DNA of 39,687 bases, taken from positions 1 through 39,687 of the forward strand of contig NZ_BAFV01000055.1 of the NCBI RefSeq assembly GCF_000308515.1, given 5' to 3'. This DNA comes from Nocardia carnea NBRC 14403. Lineage in GTDB: Bacteria > Actinomycetota > Actinomycetes > Mycobacteriales > Mycobacteriaceae. The notes under the pieces were generated by a model. It was not told the DNA's origin. It saw nothing but the letters and a program-made list of their open reading frames with translations, and searched no databases. Each line of letters starts with the position of its first letter. The stretch's first letter is position 1. Below are positions 9,101-15,831 of the stretch, piece by piece. The position numbers and the translations under genes are program-made.

Positions 9101-11075
9101 CGACCGCAGCGTCCCCTTTTGTCGGCGCCGATCGGGTGAGTTCGAGGGTGGTGCGCCGGATTCCGCGGCGCAGGCGGCGCATGGCAATCTGATCGGCGCC
9201 GCCGAGCGGGCCGCTCAGCAGGTCGAGTGCGTCGTCCGGGCCGAACAGAGATTCCGTGGATCCCGTACCCCGGCGGGCGGCTTCCCCGGCGAGCACGGCG
9301 CGCAGCGAAAGCAGCATCCAGGCGGCCCCGCGGCGGCGGGCCAGCGGGGTATCGATCGCCGGCTGCCGGACCGGGACCCCGGCCGCCAGCAGCGCCCGGC
9401 GCAAGGGTGGTAGCAGCAGCGGGACCGATCGCACGATCACCGCCATCTCCGACCACGGGACCCCGTCGGTGAGGTGGGCGCGGCGCAATTGGTCCGCGAT
9501 GAGCGAGGCTTCTTTGGCCGGGCTGCCCAGCACCCGGACCCTGACCTGCGCGGCGGGTGCGGTATCCCCCGCTTCCGGTTCGCCGCGTTCCGCGGGACCC
9601 AGGTCGGCGAAAGTCGTGCGATGTGCGGCGCTGCCCGGTAGGCGCGACGCGATACGCGCGGTCGCGGTGTGGATGGCCGGGCCCGAACGGTGGTTGGTGT
9701 GCAGGACGATCCGCCGCGCCGCCGGAACCTCGAGGTCGGTCAGGGACCGGGCGTCGGCACCGCGGAAGGTGAAGACGGCCTGGTCGGGGTCACCGGCGAT
9801 CACGGTGGTTCCGGCGCCTTCGGCGAGGATCCGCACCAGCAGCGCGGCCTGCGGGTCCAGGTGCTGCGCGTCGTCGACCAACAGGCAGCGCAGCCGGGCG
9901 CGTTCGGCGGCGAGCAGGTCGGCATCGCCGGCCAGCGCATCGAGCGCAGCGCCCACCAACTCCGCCGCGTTCAATGCCGGCGCCGAGGCCTCCGGCGCGG
10001 CCACCCCGACCGACCAGCGCAACAGCATCGCCTGTTCGTAGCGCAGCGCGAACCGGCCGGCCGCCACCCAATCCGGCCGGTCCTGCTGCCGGCCCAGCTC
10101 CATCAGGTCCTCCGGGCCGAGCCCGCGTTCGGTGGCGCGCAGCATGAGGTCGCGGAGTTCGTCGGCGAAACCGTCCAGGCTCAGGGCGGGTTGTAGTCGC
10201 CGCGGCCACAGGTCACGGGCGCCGGCGGCGATATCGGTGAGGTCGCCGCGCAGCATTTCACGCAGGACGGCGTCCTGTTCGGCGCCGGTGAGCAGCCGCG
10301 GCGGCGGGTTTCCGTGCCGCGCGGCCTGGCGGCGCAGGATCCCGAAAGCGTAGGAGTGGATCGTGCGGGCCAGCGGTTCGCGGGTTGCTCCGGAGATCGG
10401 CAGTCCGGAAGCTGTACCCGGTAGGGATAGATCGCCCGCCTTGCCGGCCAGGTGATCGGCCTCGGCAGCGGACGCGCCGGTGGCGAGCGGGTGATCGGTT
10501 CCGGCGGCGGTGGGCGAATGACCGGCCCCAGCGGGTGTGGACGGGCCACCGGGCCCGGCGACGGTGGCCGAATCGCCGGCCGCCGTCGAGGTGGGGGTCT
10601 GATCGGTCCCGGCGGCGGTCGGCGAGCTGCCGTCCGGGAAGAGCCCGTCGTCGGGTGCCGGTTCGGCGAGCGGGAACAGCGCGAGGTCGGCGACGCCGTA
10701 TCCGTCCGTACCGTTGTCGAACACGGGGGCGCAGGTATCCCAGTGCGCCAACCGCTCCGTGAGCGCATCCCGGGCGGCAGCCGCGGCCTGTTTCGAGTGG
10801 GTGAGCAGCAGCACCGACTCCGGATCGGCACCGCCGGCGATCCGCGCGGCCGCCACATCCACCAGCAGCGCCGATTTCCCTGTTCCTGGCCCGCCGAGCA
10901 CACGCCACAAACGGCCGGAACCGGATTGCGCAAGGGTTGCCGGGGCGGGGGCGAAGAGCGCGCGAATACCGGCGCCCCAGGTCCGAGCCCGGGGAGCCGA
11001 TGTCCTCCGGCGCACCAGCCGCACCGGCCTATCCGAACGCACCACAACCGCTATTGCAACAGACGGGGCCGACAC
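6195..11075 (-). CDS. adnA: AdnA, motor-nuclease subunit with large low-complexity insertions
   Basis: The gene encodes about 1626 residues, against about 1050 for mycobacterial AdnA. Walker A is GGPGTGKS (61-68), motif II is reduced to LLVDDAQHLDPQ, and motif III is GDPDQAVFTFRGAD. The C-terminal nuclease has LRTCPLRW, KGTLVH, VDVKTGK and a final CRHC-x5-C. The first Cys plus these three would hold a 4Fe-4S staple as in AddB-type nucleases. Two Pro/Gly/Ala/Glu-rich segments lie between conserved blocks, at about residues 140-238 and 650-1045, and account for the extra length. The start is uncertain: I prefer the GTG at 11075, with GGGG about eight bases upstream. An ORF to 11216 exists but would overlap the divergent lipase start at 11139. 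The partner is AdnB; the GTGA overlap supports 1:1 synthesis. Confidence 0.88.
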   Translation of the reverse strand: MSAPSVAIAVVVRSDRPVRLVRRRTSAPRARTWGAGIRALFAPAPATLAQSGSGRLWRVLGGPGTGKSALLVDVAAARIAGGADPESVLLLTHSKQAAAAARDALTERLAHWDTCAPVFDNGTDGYGVADLALFPLAEPAPDDGLFPDGSSPTAAGTDQTPTSTAAGDSATVAGPGGPSTPAGAGHSPTAAGTDHPLATGASAAEADHLAGKAGDLSLPGTASGLPISGATREPLARTIHSYAFGILRRQAARHGNPPPRLLTGAEQDAVLREMLRGDLTDIAAGARDLWPRRLQPALSLDGFADELRDLMLRATERGLGPEDLMELGRQQDRPDWVAAGRFALRYEQAMLLRWSVGVAAPEASAPALNAAELVGAALDALAGDADLLAAERARLRCLLVDDAQHLDPQAALLVRILAEGAGTTVIAGDPDQAVFTFRGADARSLTDLEVPAARRIVLHTNHRSGPAIHTATARIASRLPGSAAHRTTFADLGPAERGEPEAGDTAPAAQVRVRVLGSPAKEASLIADQLRRAHLTDGVPWSEMAVIVRSVPLLLPPLRRALLAAGVPVRQPAIDTPLARRRGAAWMLLSLRAVLAGEAARRGTGSTESLFGPDDALDLLSGPLGGADQIAMRRLRRGIRRTTLELTRSAPTKGDAAVGPGESGDAAVGPGESGDAAVGPGESGDAAGEPRESGDAAGEPRESGDAAAEPHEPGGALHEPGTDLSEPEYALPDPEYAPTEPEYEPPIPDPESTQAQRPDDFPRPEFFRDADRLADDTVRYAEDADWFGLDGDRSYDDPWDGLPPERPDEDDEFAPSPDAPDEGTAPTAAGHQLAAGREHDEIGPQPASAETDDGFSSPQEHSGGDGFGSTSAGPGGSDNTAGSPSTADDMPRAPVDKTGVPARPGGSGSNHVGAPGDDLAGHLGPDHRRPTGFHPAAQRAVGHRDSIRSAGSVAGRHETVQAHRSPGAVPDPAGQFVNEETGALPAQETRPADGAGSEVGLQDAERVSAGNSTGVAGRRAAPGDGDGGRTAVGDTGTADGPGPIADRPSVDILRDLLLGSGDERILAGLTEVELAPLNRALRALDRARRIRRDGGSLEDVLWALWTGSRLEKRWLAQSERGGAAGMQADRDLDAAVALFDAAAAYTDRLPGATIEGFVEYLTQQQIAQDRAARSRQDEAVDLLSAHAAAGREWEVVAVAGVQEGIWPDPRPRGTLLHTEDLVDQVAGITERVSRSAPILAEERRLLFLACSRARRSLLVTAVESVTGERDLVPSRFLAELVGGESDGEPGALPIAEPGRVLALHALVAELRAIVCDPDAGAERRHRAAAQLARLALAGIPGTAPGDWYGVPGLSSTETLWDDDGPVALSPSTVELLRTCPLRWALERHGGSDGENPHAVKGTLVHTLVQALAGRVPLDRVRAELARSWASIDPEASWHSRQELRRTEAMLDAFVAWVRSTRAELTQAGVEVPVDCELPGRGEETPAVRIRGRIDRLERDDRGRFVIVDVKTGKNPVSEADAAQHAQLATYQVAAAAGALDDTTADPEPGGARLVYVGLPASSGVAKERVQPAFDAEALETWRDTIHTAAATTAGPGFLAIRNDGCRHCAVKNSCPVQDAGRQVTDE
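8941..9120 (-). repeat. Six tandem 30-bp repeats inside adnA
   Basis: Six head-to-tail 30-base units start at 8941, 8971, 9001, 9031, 9061 and 9091. Units 2 and 3 are identical, units 4 and 5 are identical, and unit 6 diverges only in its last bases. Because 30 is a multiple of three the reading frame stays open. On the coding strand each unit encodes ten residues of the type GESGDAAVGP or RESGDAAGEP. The copy number should be able to change without breaking adnA. The repeats form the N-terminal edge of the longer insertion. Confidence 0.95.
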
Positions 11076-11138
11076 CGCCGATACCCCGTCGCACCCGCGG
11101 GCGCTGCGGGTCGGCCGTACGGCGATAAGAATGTCATC

Positions 11139-11915
11139 GTGTCCACACTGCATGTTCACCGATTCGGCCCGGTCACCGGCCCGCCGCTGCTGGCCCTGCA
11201 CGGTCTCACCGGCCACGGCAGGCGCTGGGCCGACCTGGCCACCCGGTTGCTACCCGATATCCGAGTCATCGCACCCGACCTGCGTGGACACGGGCATTCC
11301 ACCGCGCTGCCGCCCTGGGATCTCGAGACGATCGTGGCGGATCTGGTGGCGTTGCTCACCGCGGAATCCGAGGAACCGGTGCTGGTCGTTGCGCATTCCT
11401 TCGGGGGCGCGTGCGCGCTGCGGCTTGCCGAACTACGGCCCGATCTGGTCCGTGGTCTGGTGCTGCTCGATCCGGCGGTCGCGCTCGATCCCGCCTGGCT
11501 GCACGAGATCGCCCTGGCCACCCTCGACTCGCCCGATTACACCGACGCCGAGGAAGCCCGGATGGACAAACTCGCCACCGGCTGGGACGCGGCCGACCCG
11601 GCACTACTGCAGGCCGAACTCGACGACCATCTCGTCCCGGCACGCGACGGACGGGTCGGGTGGCGGGTGAGCCTGCCGGCGCTGATCGCGTACTGGAGTC
11701 AGCTGGCCCGCGAACCGGCGCTACCGCCACCCGATATGCCGACAGTCCTGGTACGCGCCACAAAAGTGGACCCGCCTTTCCTCGCCGAGCCGGTGCAGGC
11801 GGTGCTCACCGAGCGGCTGGGCGCGAACCTCACGATCGAGGAGTGGGACTGCGAACATATGGTCGCGCAGATCCTGCCCGAGCGGACCGCGGCGTTGATC
11901 CGCGCGGCTCTGTAG
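11139..11915 (+). CDS. lipV: Alpha/beta hydrolase, lipase/esterase LipV-like
   Basis: A 258-residue alpha/beta hydrolase. After the first strand comes an HG oxyanion motif (LLALHGLTGHG, about 18-27), then DLRGHGHS, then the nucleophile elbow VAHSFGGA with Ser87, and a C-terminal EHMVAQ with the likely catalytic His. There is no signal peptide, so it is probably cytoplasmic. The position next to adnA and before an alkyltransferase-like gene is where I recall lipV (Rv3203) in M. tuberculosis, hence the symbol; the substrate is not visible from sequence. The start is the GTG at 11139, the first in-frame start before the conserved core, with only a weak ribosome site. Its 5' end is 63 bp from the preferred adnA start, so the two share a divergent promoter region. 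The next gene begins 7 bp downstream. Confidence 0.82.
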   Translation: MSTLHVHRFGPVTGPPLLALHGLTGHGRRWADLATRLLPDIRVIAPDLRGHGHSTALPPWDLETIVADLVALLTAESEEPVLVVAHSFGGACALRLAELRPDLVRGLVLLDPAVALDPAWLHEIALATLDSPDYTDAEEARMDKLATGWDAADPALLQAELDDHLVPARDGRVGWRVSLPALIAYWSQLAREPALPPPDMPTVLVRATKVDPPFLAEPVQAVLTERLGANLTIEEWDCEHMVAQILPERTAALIRAAL

Positions 11916-11922
11916 TTCCGCG

Positions 11923-12219
11923 ATGGTCACCAGTGACGCACAAGTCGAACACGTCCGGGAATTGGTCGCCTCGATACCGCCGGGCCGGGTCGCCACCTAC
12001 GGCGATATCGCCGCCGCGGTGGGTTTGTCGACGCCGCGCACGGTGGGCTGGATCATGCGCACCGACTCCGGCGACCTGCCCTGGCACCGGGTTCTCGGCG
12101 CCTCCGGGAAACCCGCCGCTCATCTGGCCGAACGGCAGCTGCGACTGCTCGCGGCCGAGGGCGTACCCGTCTCCGACGGCCGGGTCGACCTCCGGACCGC
12201 GCGGCACCGGTTCGGCTGA
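11923..12219 (+). CDS. atl: Alkyltransferase-like protein (ATL), Cys replaced by Trp
   Basis: A 98-residue protein with the fold of the O6-alkylguanine-DNA alkyltransferase C-terminal domain. It has the winged helix segment PPGRVATYGDIAAAVG and then LPWHRVLGASG. In active enzymes the motif is PCHRV; here the acceptor Cys is Trp54, which marks alkyltransferase-like proteins. Members of this family flip and bind alkylated guanine without repairing it and hand the lesion to nucleotide excision repair (established for E. coli and yeast ATLs). The short length, without the N-terminal MGMT domain, also fits. It begins 7 bp after the lipase stop and is probably in the same transcript. The neighbourhood with adnAB gives a repair theme. 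Confidence 0.88.
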   Translation: MVTSDAQVEHVRELVASIPPGRVATYGDIAAAVGLSTPRTVGWIMRTDSGDLPWHRVLGASGKPAAHLAERQLRLLAAEGVPVSDGRVDLRTARHRFG

Positions 12220-12221
12220 GC

Positions 12222-12238
12222 CGGTGAAGTGGTCACCG
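12222..12238. promoter_or_regulatory. Short inverted repeat between atl and mobA-moeA
   Basis: CGGTGA and TCACCG form a perfect 6-bp inverted repeat with a 5-base spacer, 2 bp after the atl stop codon and 32 bp before the mobA-moeA start. It could be an operator for the Mo-cofactor gene or a weak 3' hairpin for the repair unit. There is no T-run to favour a terminator. Confidence 0.3.
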
Positions 12239-12269
12239 AGCCGGGATATCGTCCCAGACGGCGCATAGC

Positions 12270-14330
12270 ATGAGCGGTATGCCGAATTCCGCGCCCGCCC
12301 CGGACGTGATCGTGCTTGCCGGGGGCCGGGCCAGTCGTATGGGTGGCGTCGACAAACCGGGGCTCGTGGTGGGCGGGCGGTCGATGCTGGAAACCGCGCT
12401 GGCCGCCGCGGGACCGGGTCGCACGGTGGTCGTCGGCCCACCGCGACCGGAACTCGCCGCATCGATCCTGCAAACCCGCGAACCCGAACCCGGTTCCGGC
12501 CCGGTGGCGGCCATCGCGGCCGGTGTGGCCGCGCTCGGTACCGAGGTCACCGCCCATGTGGTCGTCCTCGCCGCGGATATGCCGTTCCTGACCCCCGCAG
12601 TGATCGGCGAATTACTGCAGCAGTCTGCGGATTTCGACGCTGTGTTCGCGGCCGACGGCAACGGCCGGCCGCAATACCTGATCGGCGTGTGGCGGTACGA
12701 GGCCCTGGCCGCCCGCCTGCGCGAACTCGACACCGTGGTCAATCAGCCGATGAAGGCACTCGTACCCCGACACACGAAAATGGTGACGCTGGCCGGGGTC
12801 GACGATTGCGATACACCGGGCGAGATCGATGCCGCCCGCGCAGCGCTCGGTACGAACCGGGTCCCGGCGTGGCACGCCGGCCACGGCGGGCCCCACAGCG
12901 CCGCCGACGGTACGGCAGACGGTTCCGGCGACCACGCGACATCCCGGACGGGCACCGCCGAGACACCCGACGACGATCGCGGCGGGGCCGGGCACAGCGG
13001 TAGCTCCGGAACAGTCGGCATTCCTCCAGCGCCCGCTGCCGGTGACGCCGGGCCGGCCACTCCCGGTGCCCCAGCGGCGAGAGGTATCGGTACACCGATT
13101 CCCACAACGACCGCACAGCCGGTCCCCGGAACCCAGCACCCCGCTGCTGGTGTCCGGGGACCCGCTGGCGGCTCGCCGCTGCCGCTGGACCAGGCCCGCG
13201 AAGCCCTGTGCGAGAGCCTGTCCCGGCTTCCCGAACACCGCTACGAGTTGTCCGCTGCCCGAGGCGCAGCGCTGGCCGCTCCGCTCGGCGCGCTCGGCGC
13301 CCTGCCGCGGTTCGATGTTTCGGCGATGGACGGCTACGCGGTCCGTGGTGACGGCCCGTGGGAGCTGCGCGCCGATATCGGTTTCGCCGGTGGGCAACGG
13401 CCGGACGGTTTACACCCCGGTGAAGCAGTCCGGATCGCCACCGGCGCCCAAGTTCCCGAGGGCACCACCCGTGTCCTGCGCGACGAGTTCGCCCGGTACG
13501 ACGGCCGGCTGCACCGGCTTCCCGATACTCCGGAGCGTTCCGATATCCGCCGGCGCGGCGAGGACCGCACGCCCGGTGATGTCATCGCACCGGCCGGTTC
13601 CGTCGTCACCGCCGCGCTGGTTTCCGCGGCCGCCGCGGTCGAGGTCACCACCGCAACCGTCCGCGGACCGGTCCGCGCCCGCGTCGTCATGACCGGCGAC
13701 GAAATCCGCAGTACCGGCCCGCTACAAGCCGGTCAGACCCGGGATTCCATCGGGCCGATCCTGCCCGCACTACTCGCCGCGCAGGGAGTACACACCCTCG
13801 ACCAGGTACATCTTCGCGACACCTCCCACGGTTTCGATCAAGTTTTGGCGACTGCCACCGATTGCGATCTCCTCGTCGTAGTCGGCGCGACCGGCGGTGG
13901 CGCCGCCGACCAACTCCGCGGCGCCCTCGACCGCGCCCGAGCCCGAATCCTGGTCCCCCGCCTCGCGCTACGCCCCGGCGGTTCCACCGTGGCAGCCGAA
14001 CTCCCCTCGATCACAACAGTTCTCGGACTTCCCGGCAACCCGTTCGCCGCAGTCGCCACCCTGCTCACCCTGACCCCCGCTATCGTCGCGGGCCGCACCG
14101 GCGCCCACCCACCCCGGCCGCTGATCGGTCCGCTGCACAACGCCACCGAAATCGCCGGACCAGTAACCCGCATCGTCCCCGCCCGCAGCGCGACCGATGG
14201 CGGCTGGATCGGCGACCCGACCATCCGAACCGCCCATCTCGGCGGGCTAGTAGACCGCGACGGCGTGGTGATCGTCCCCACTGATGCCCACGACGGAACC
14301 CTGGTCGAGTTCATCCCGGCCCCCCGATAG
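12270..14330 (+). CDS. mobA-moeA: MobA-MoeA fusion, molybdenum cofactor maturation
   Basis: This 686-residue protein joins two steps of molybdenum cofactor synthesis. Residues 1-190 are MobA-like (GTP:molybdopterin guanylyltransferase): LAGGRASRMGGVDKP is the nucleotide loop and VVLAADMPFLTP the metal-binding region. Residues about 305-686 are MoeA-like (molybdate insertion into adenylyl-molybdopterin): RFDVSAMDGYAV, RIATGAQVPEG, VMTGDEI and LGLPGNPFAAVATL. The usual GGVSVGD motif is GATGGGAAD, so only the Asp is kept. A linker of about 100 residues (195-300) is rich in Gly, Ala, Pro and Thr. The ATG at 12270 is followed by another at 12279. The fusion fits supply of bis-MGD to the nitrate reductase encoded 1.5 kb away; direct channelling between the domains is inference. 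Confidence 0.88.
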   Translation: MSGMPNSAPAPDVIVLAGGRASRMGGVDKPGLVVGGRSMLETALAAAGPGRTVVVGPPRPELAASILQTREPEPGSGPVAAIAAGVAALGTEVTAHVVVLAADMPFLTPAVIGELLQQSADFDAVFAADGNGRPQYLIGVWRYEALAARLRELDTVVNQPMKALVPRHTKMVTLAGVDDCDTPGEIDAARAALGTNRVPAWHAGHGGPHSAADGTADGSGDHATSRTGTAETPDDDRGGAGHSGSSGTVGIPPAPAAGDAGPATPGAPAARGIGTPIPTTTAQPVPGTQHPAAGVRGPAGGSPLPLDQAREALCESLSRLPEHRYELSAARGAALAAPLGALGALPRFDVSAMDGYAVRGDGPWELRADIGFAGGQRPDGLHPGEAVRIATGAQVPEGTTRVLRDEFARYDGRLHRLPDTPERSDIRRRGEDRTPGDVIAPAGSVVTAALVSAAAAVEVTTATVRGPVRARVVMTGDEIRSTGPLQAGQTRDSIGPILPALLAAQGVHTLDQVHLRDTSHGFDQVLATATDCDLLVVVGATGGGAADQLRGALDRARARILVPRLALRPGGSTVAAELPSITTVLGLPGNPFAAVATLLTLTPAIVAGRTGAHPPRPLIGPLHNATEIAGPVTRIVPARSATDGGWIGDPTIRTAHLGGLVDRDGVVIVPTDAHDGTLVEFIPAPR

Positions 14331-14341
14331 CACCGTCGGGG
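14322..14341. terminator. Weak hairpin at the end of mobA-moeA
   Basis: CCCCGA and TCGGGG form a 6-bp stem with an 8-base loop that contains the mobA-moeA stop codon. It sits in the 25-bp convergent gap with the ribbon-helix-helix gene. No T-run follows on either strand, so it may only be a weak bidirectional end signal. Confidence 0.3.
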
Positions 14342-14355
14342 CAGCAGGGCGACCG

Positions 14356-14646
14356 CTACGACGCGTTCAGGTACTCGACCACGGCACGGCGTATGACCTC
14401 GGCAGCTTTTACCCCGTCGGCCTCGGCACGTGCCGCGAGACGTTCCCGTATCTCGGTGGGAAACCGGACGGAGGTCACCGGCGTGTTTCCCCCCTTGGCC
14501 GCATCACCGACCGGTCGTCCGCGATCGAGCACGACCGGATCCCGGTATTCGATCTCGCCCACGACCTCATCGGCGGCCACCGGGTACTCCGCGTAGTCGC
14601 GAGCCATGTCCTCGTAGTCTTCGTCGGTCAGTTTCTTGCGGCTCAT
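14356..14646 (-). CDS. Ribbon-helix-helix antitoxin-like protein
   Basis: About 96 residues. The N-terminal half is acidic and probably flexible (LTDEDYEDMARDYAEYP). The C-terminal half reads TSVRFPTEIRERLAARAEADGVKAAEVIRRAVVEYL, a typical ribbon-helix-helix DNA-binding motif. This layout, partner-binding N-terminus and RHH C-terminus, is common in type II antitoxins that repress their own operon. The ATG at 14646 overlaps the stop of the upstream gene (TGATG); a GTG at 14649 is the alternative. GGAGG lies about ten bases upstream. It is the second gene of the pair, the upstream one being frameshifted. The palindrome at 14958-14974 is the natural candidate for its operator. That it is an antitoxin is inference from the pairing. 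Confidence 0.72.
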   Translation of the reverse strand: MSRKKLTDEDYEDMARDYAEYPVAADEVVGEIEYRDPVVLDRGRPVGDAAKGGNTPVTSVRFPTEIRERLAARAEADGVKAAEVIRRAVVEYLNAS

Positions 14647-14953
14647 CACTTCCGTTCCTCCCGTTGCGGTGCCAGGTCCAATGGGTCGATATACGACTCG
14701 AGGCCCAGCATTTGCACTTGTTTCGGACGCAGCATCATCGCGTGAAACACGACCATCTCGGCCGGGTCGGACACGTCGGCAATCGTTTCTATCAGGGGTT
14801 CGTTGTTGTCATAGCGGCCGATGAACAGCACAAGGTCGGCCCCGGCGCGGCGAGCCGCGATTCGGCCCGAAGTACCGGATAAGAGACAACGGCGCGAATC
14901 TCGGCATCGGTGATTCCATGCCGCCGAGCTGCAGAGAGCACTCTGAATCGCAT
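14646..14953 (-). pseudogene. Frameshifted toxin-like gene upstream of the RHH gene
   Basis: From the ATG at 14953 the frame reads MRFRVLSAARRHGITDAEIR and on to SRLAAPGP, then hits a stop 46 codons in. From about 14840 a different frame reads ADLVLFIGRYDNNEPLIE, then FHAMMLRPKQVQMLGL, and runs to the stop at 14646. One extra base in the four-C run at 14840-14843 would join them as LAAPGADLVLFIG, giving a protein of about 102 residues. The rejoined product resembles small actinobacterial toxins that end in an FHAM-x-LRP motif and sit beside RHH antitoxins (recalled pattern, family name not assigned). The cause is a real one-base loss, a sequencing error in the homopolymer, or programmed slippage. 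No ribosome site precedes the ATG, so it may be translated from a leaderless transcript. Confidence 0.65.
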
Positions 14954-14957
14954 GAAT

Positions 14958-14974
14958 TAAGTGTAATACACTTA
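14958..14974. promoter_or_regulatory. Perfect 17-bp palindrome, probable operator of the toxin-antitoxin pair
   Basis: TAAGTGTAATACACTTA has 8-bp arms that are exact reverse complements around one central base. It ends 4 bp upstream of the ATG at 14953 and stands out as AT-rich in this genome. On the minus strand it contains TACACT, placed as a -10 six bases before the ATG, so a bound repressor would block the promoter. Autorepression by the RHH protein is the simplest reading. Confidence 0.7.
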
Positions 14975-15017
14975 CCTGCGCGCCGACCAGCTCCTAAACC
15001 ATGAACGCTGCACACCC

Positions 15018-15049
15018 TTGACTATGCCGTTACGGCAGGGTTCACCCTG
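15018..15049 (+). promoter_or_regulatory. MerR-type promoter/operator with overlapping palindromes
   Basis: TTGACT at 15018-15023 looks like a -35 box. Right behind it are two perfect inverted repeats that share two bases: TGCCGTTACGGCA (15025-15037) and CAGGGTTCACCCTG (15036-15049). MerR regulators bind a palindrome between the -35 and -10 of their target, so the first repeat is well placed. The second lies over the expected -10 region. The gene starts 52 bp downstream, which suggests autoregulation. Confidence 0.55.
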
Positions 15050-15100
15050 TAGTACAGGTCGGCGAGCAAACGCCGGCAGATCCGATCCGAGGAGCCGATC

Positions 15101-15826
15101 ATGTCCTGGAGTACTCGTGAACTCGCCGAACTCGCCGGCACCAGCGTGCGGACGGTACGGCACTATCACGATGTCGGTCTCCTCGAACAGCCCGAACGCG
15201 GCAGCAACGGCTACAAGCGCTACGGCGTCGCGCACCTGCTACGGGTGCTGCGCATCAAACGCCTGGCCGACCTCGGTATCCCCCTGTCCCGGATCGCTGA
15301 TATGGGTGAGGACGACTATCCGCGCGAATCGCTGCACACGCTGGACGCCGAACTGGCCGCGACCATCGAGCGCCTGCAACGCATCCGCATGGAACTTGCC
15401 CTCATCCTCCACCAGGGCACCCACACCGACCTCCCACCCGACCTGACGCCGACCACCGCGGAATTCACCGAGGCCGATCGCTCGTACACCGTCATCCTGA
15501 ACCGGGTCCTCGGCCCGACCGCCCTGGGTTCGCTGCGCGAAATGCTCACCACCGGCGACGCCGCCGATCCCGCCATGACCGACTTCGACAATCTCCCCGC
15601 CGACGCCGACGAACAGACCCGGGAGAAAGTTGCCGAACAGGTCGCACCGTATGCCCGGAAATTACACACCACCTACCCGGACATCACCACGGTCCACGAT
15701 TCACCGGTCGGCCCCCAACGCGCGGCCCAAGCTCTCGCGCTGGCCCTCAAAGATCTCTACAACGAGGCCCAATTCGACGTCCTCCTCAGGGTGAACCGCA
15801 TACTCACGGCCTCTGAGCAGGACTGA
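15101..15826 (+). CDS. MerR-family transcriptional regulator
   Basis: A 241-residue regulator. Residues 1-70 form the MerR winged helix: STRELAELAGTSVRTVRHYHDVGLL, then GYKRYGVAHLLRVLRIKRLADLGIPLSRI. A coiled-coil stretch at about 85-110 would form the antiparallel dimer helix. The C-terminal part (about 120-241) has no Cys, so it is not a metal sensor, and it is larger than in minimal MerR proteins. It may bind an organic ligand, as in TipA- or BmrR-type members, but no ligand can be named. The ATG at 15101 has GAGGAG eight bases upstream. The palindromes before it point to autoregulation. It converges with narI with only 5 bp between stop codons. A role in nitrate control has no direct support. 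Confidence 0.88.
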   Translation: MSWSTRELAELAGTSVRTVRHYHDVGLLEQPERGSNGYKRYGVAHLLRVLRIKRLADLGIPLSRIADMGEDDYPRESLHTLDAELAATIERLQRIRMELALILHQGTHTDLPPDLTPTTAEFTEADRSYTVILNRVLGPTALGSLREMLTTGDAADPAMTDFDNLPADADEQTREKVAEQVAPYARKLHTTYPDITTVHDSPVGPQRAAQALALALKDLYNEAQFDVLLRVNRILTASEQD

Positions 15827-15831
15827 TCGGG

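Noticed and set aside
8941..9120. CRISPR array
   Set aside because: The 30-bp units are directly adjacent with no spacers and lie in an open reading frame inside adnA.
10452..11138. Upstream extension of the lipase gene into adnA
   Set aside because: The extension overlaps the AdnA Walker A region on the other strand and does not resemble a hydrolase. The GTG at 11139 gives a normal alpha/beta hydrolase N-terminus.
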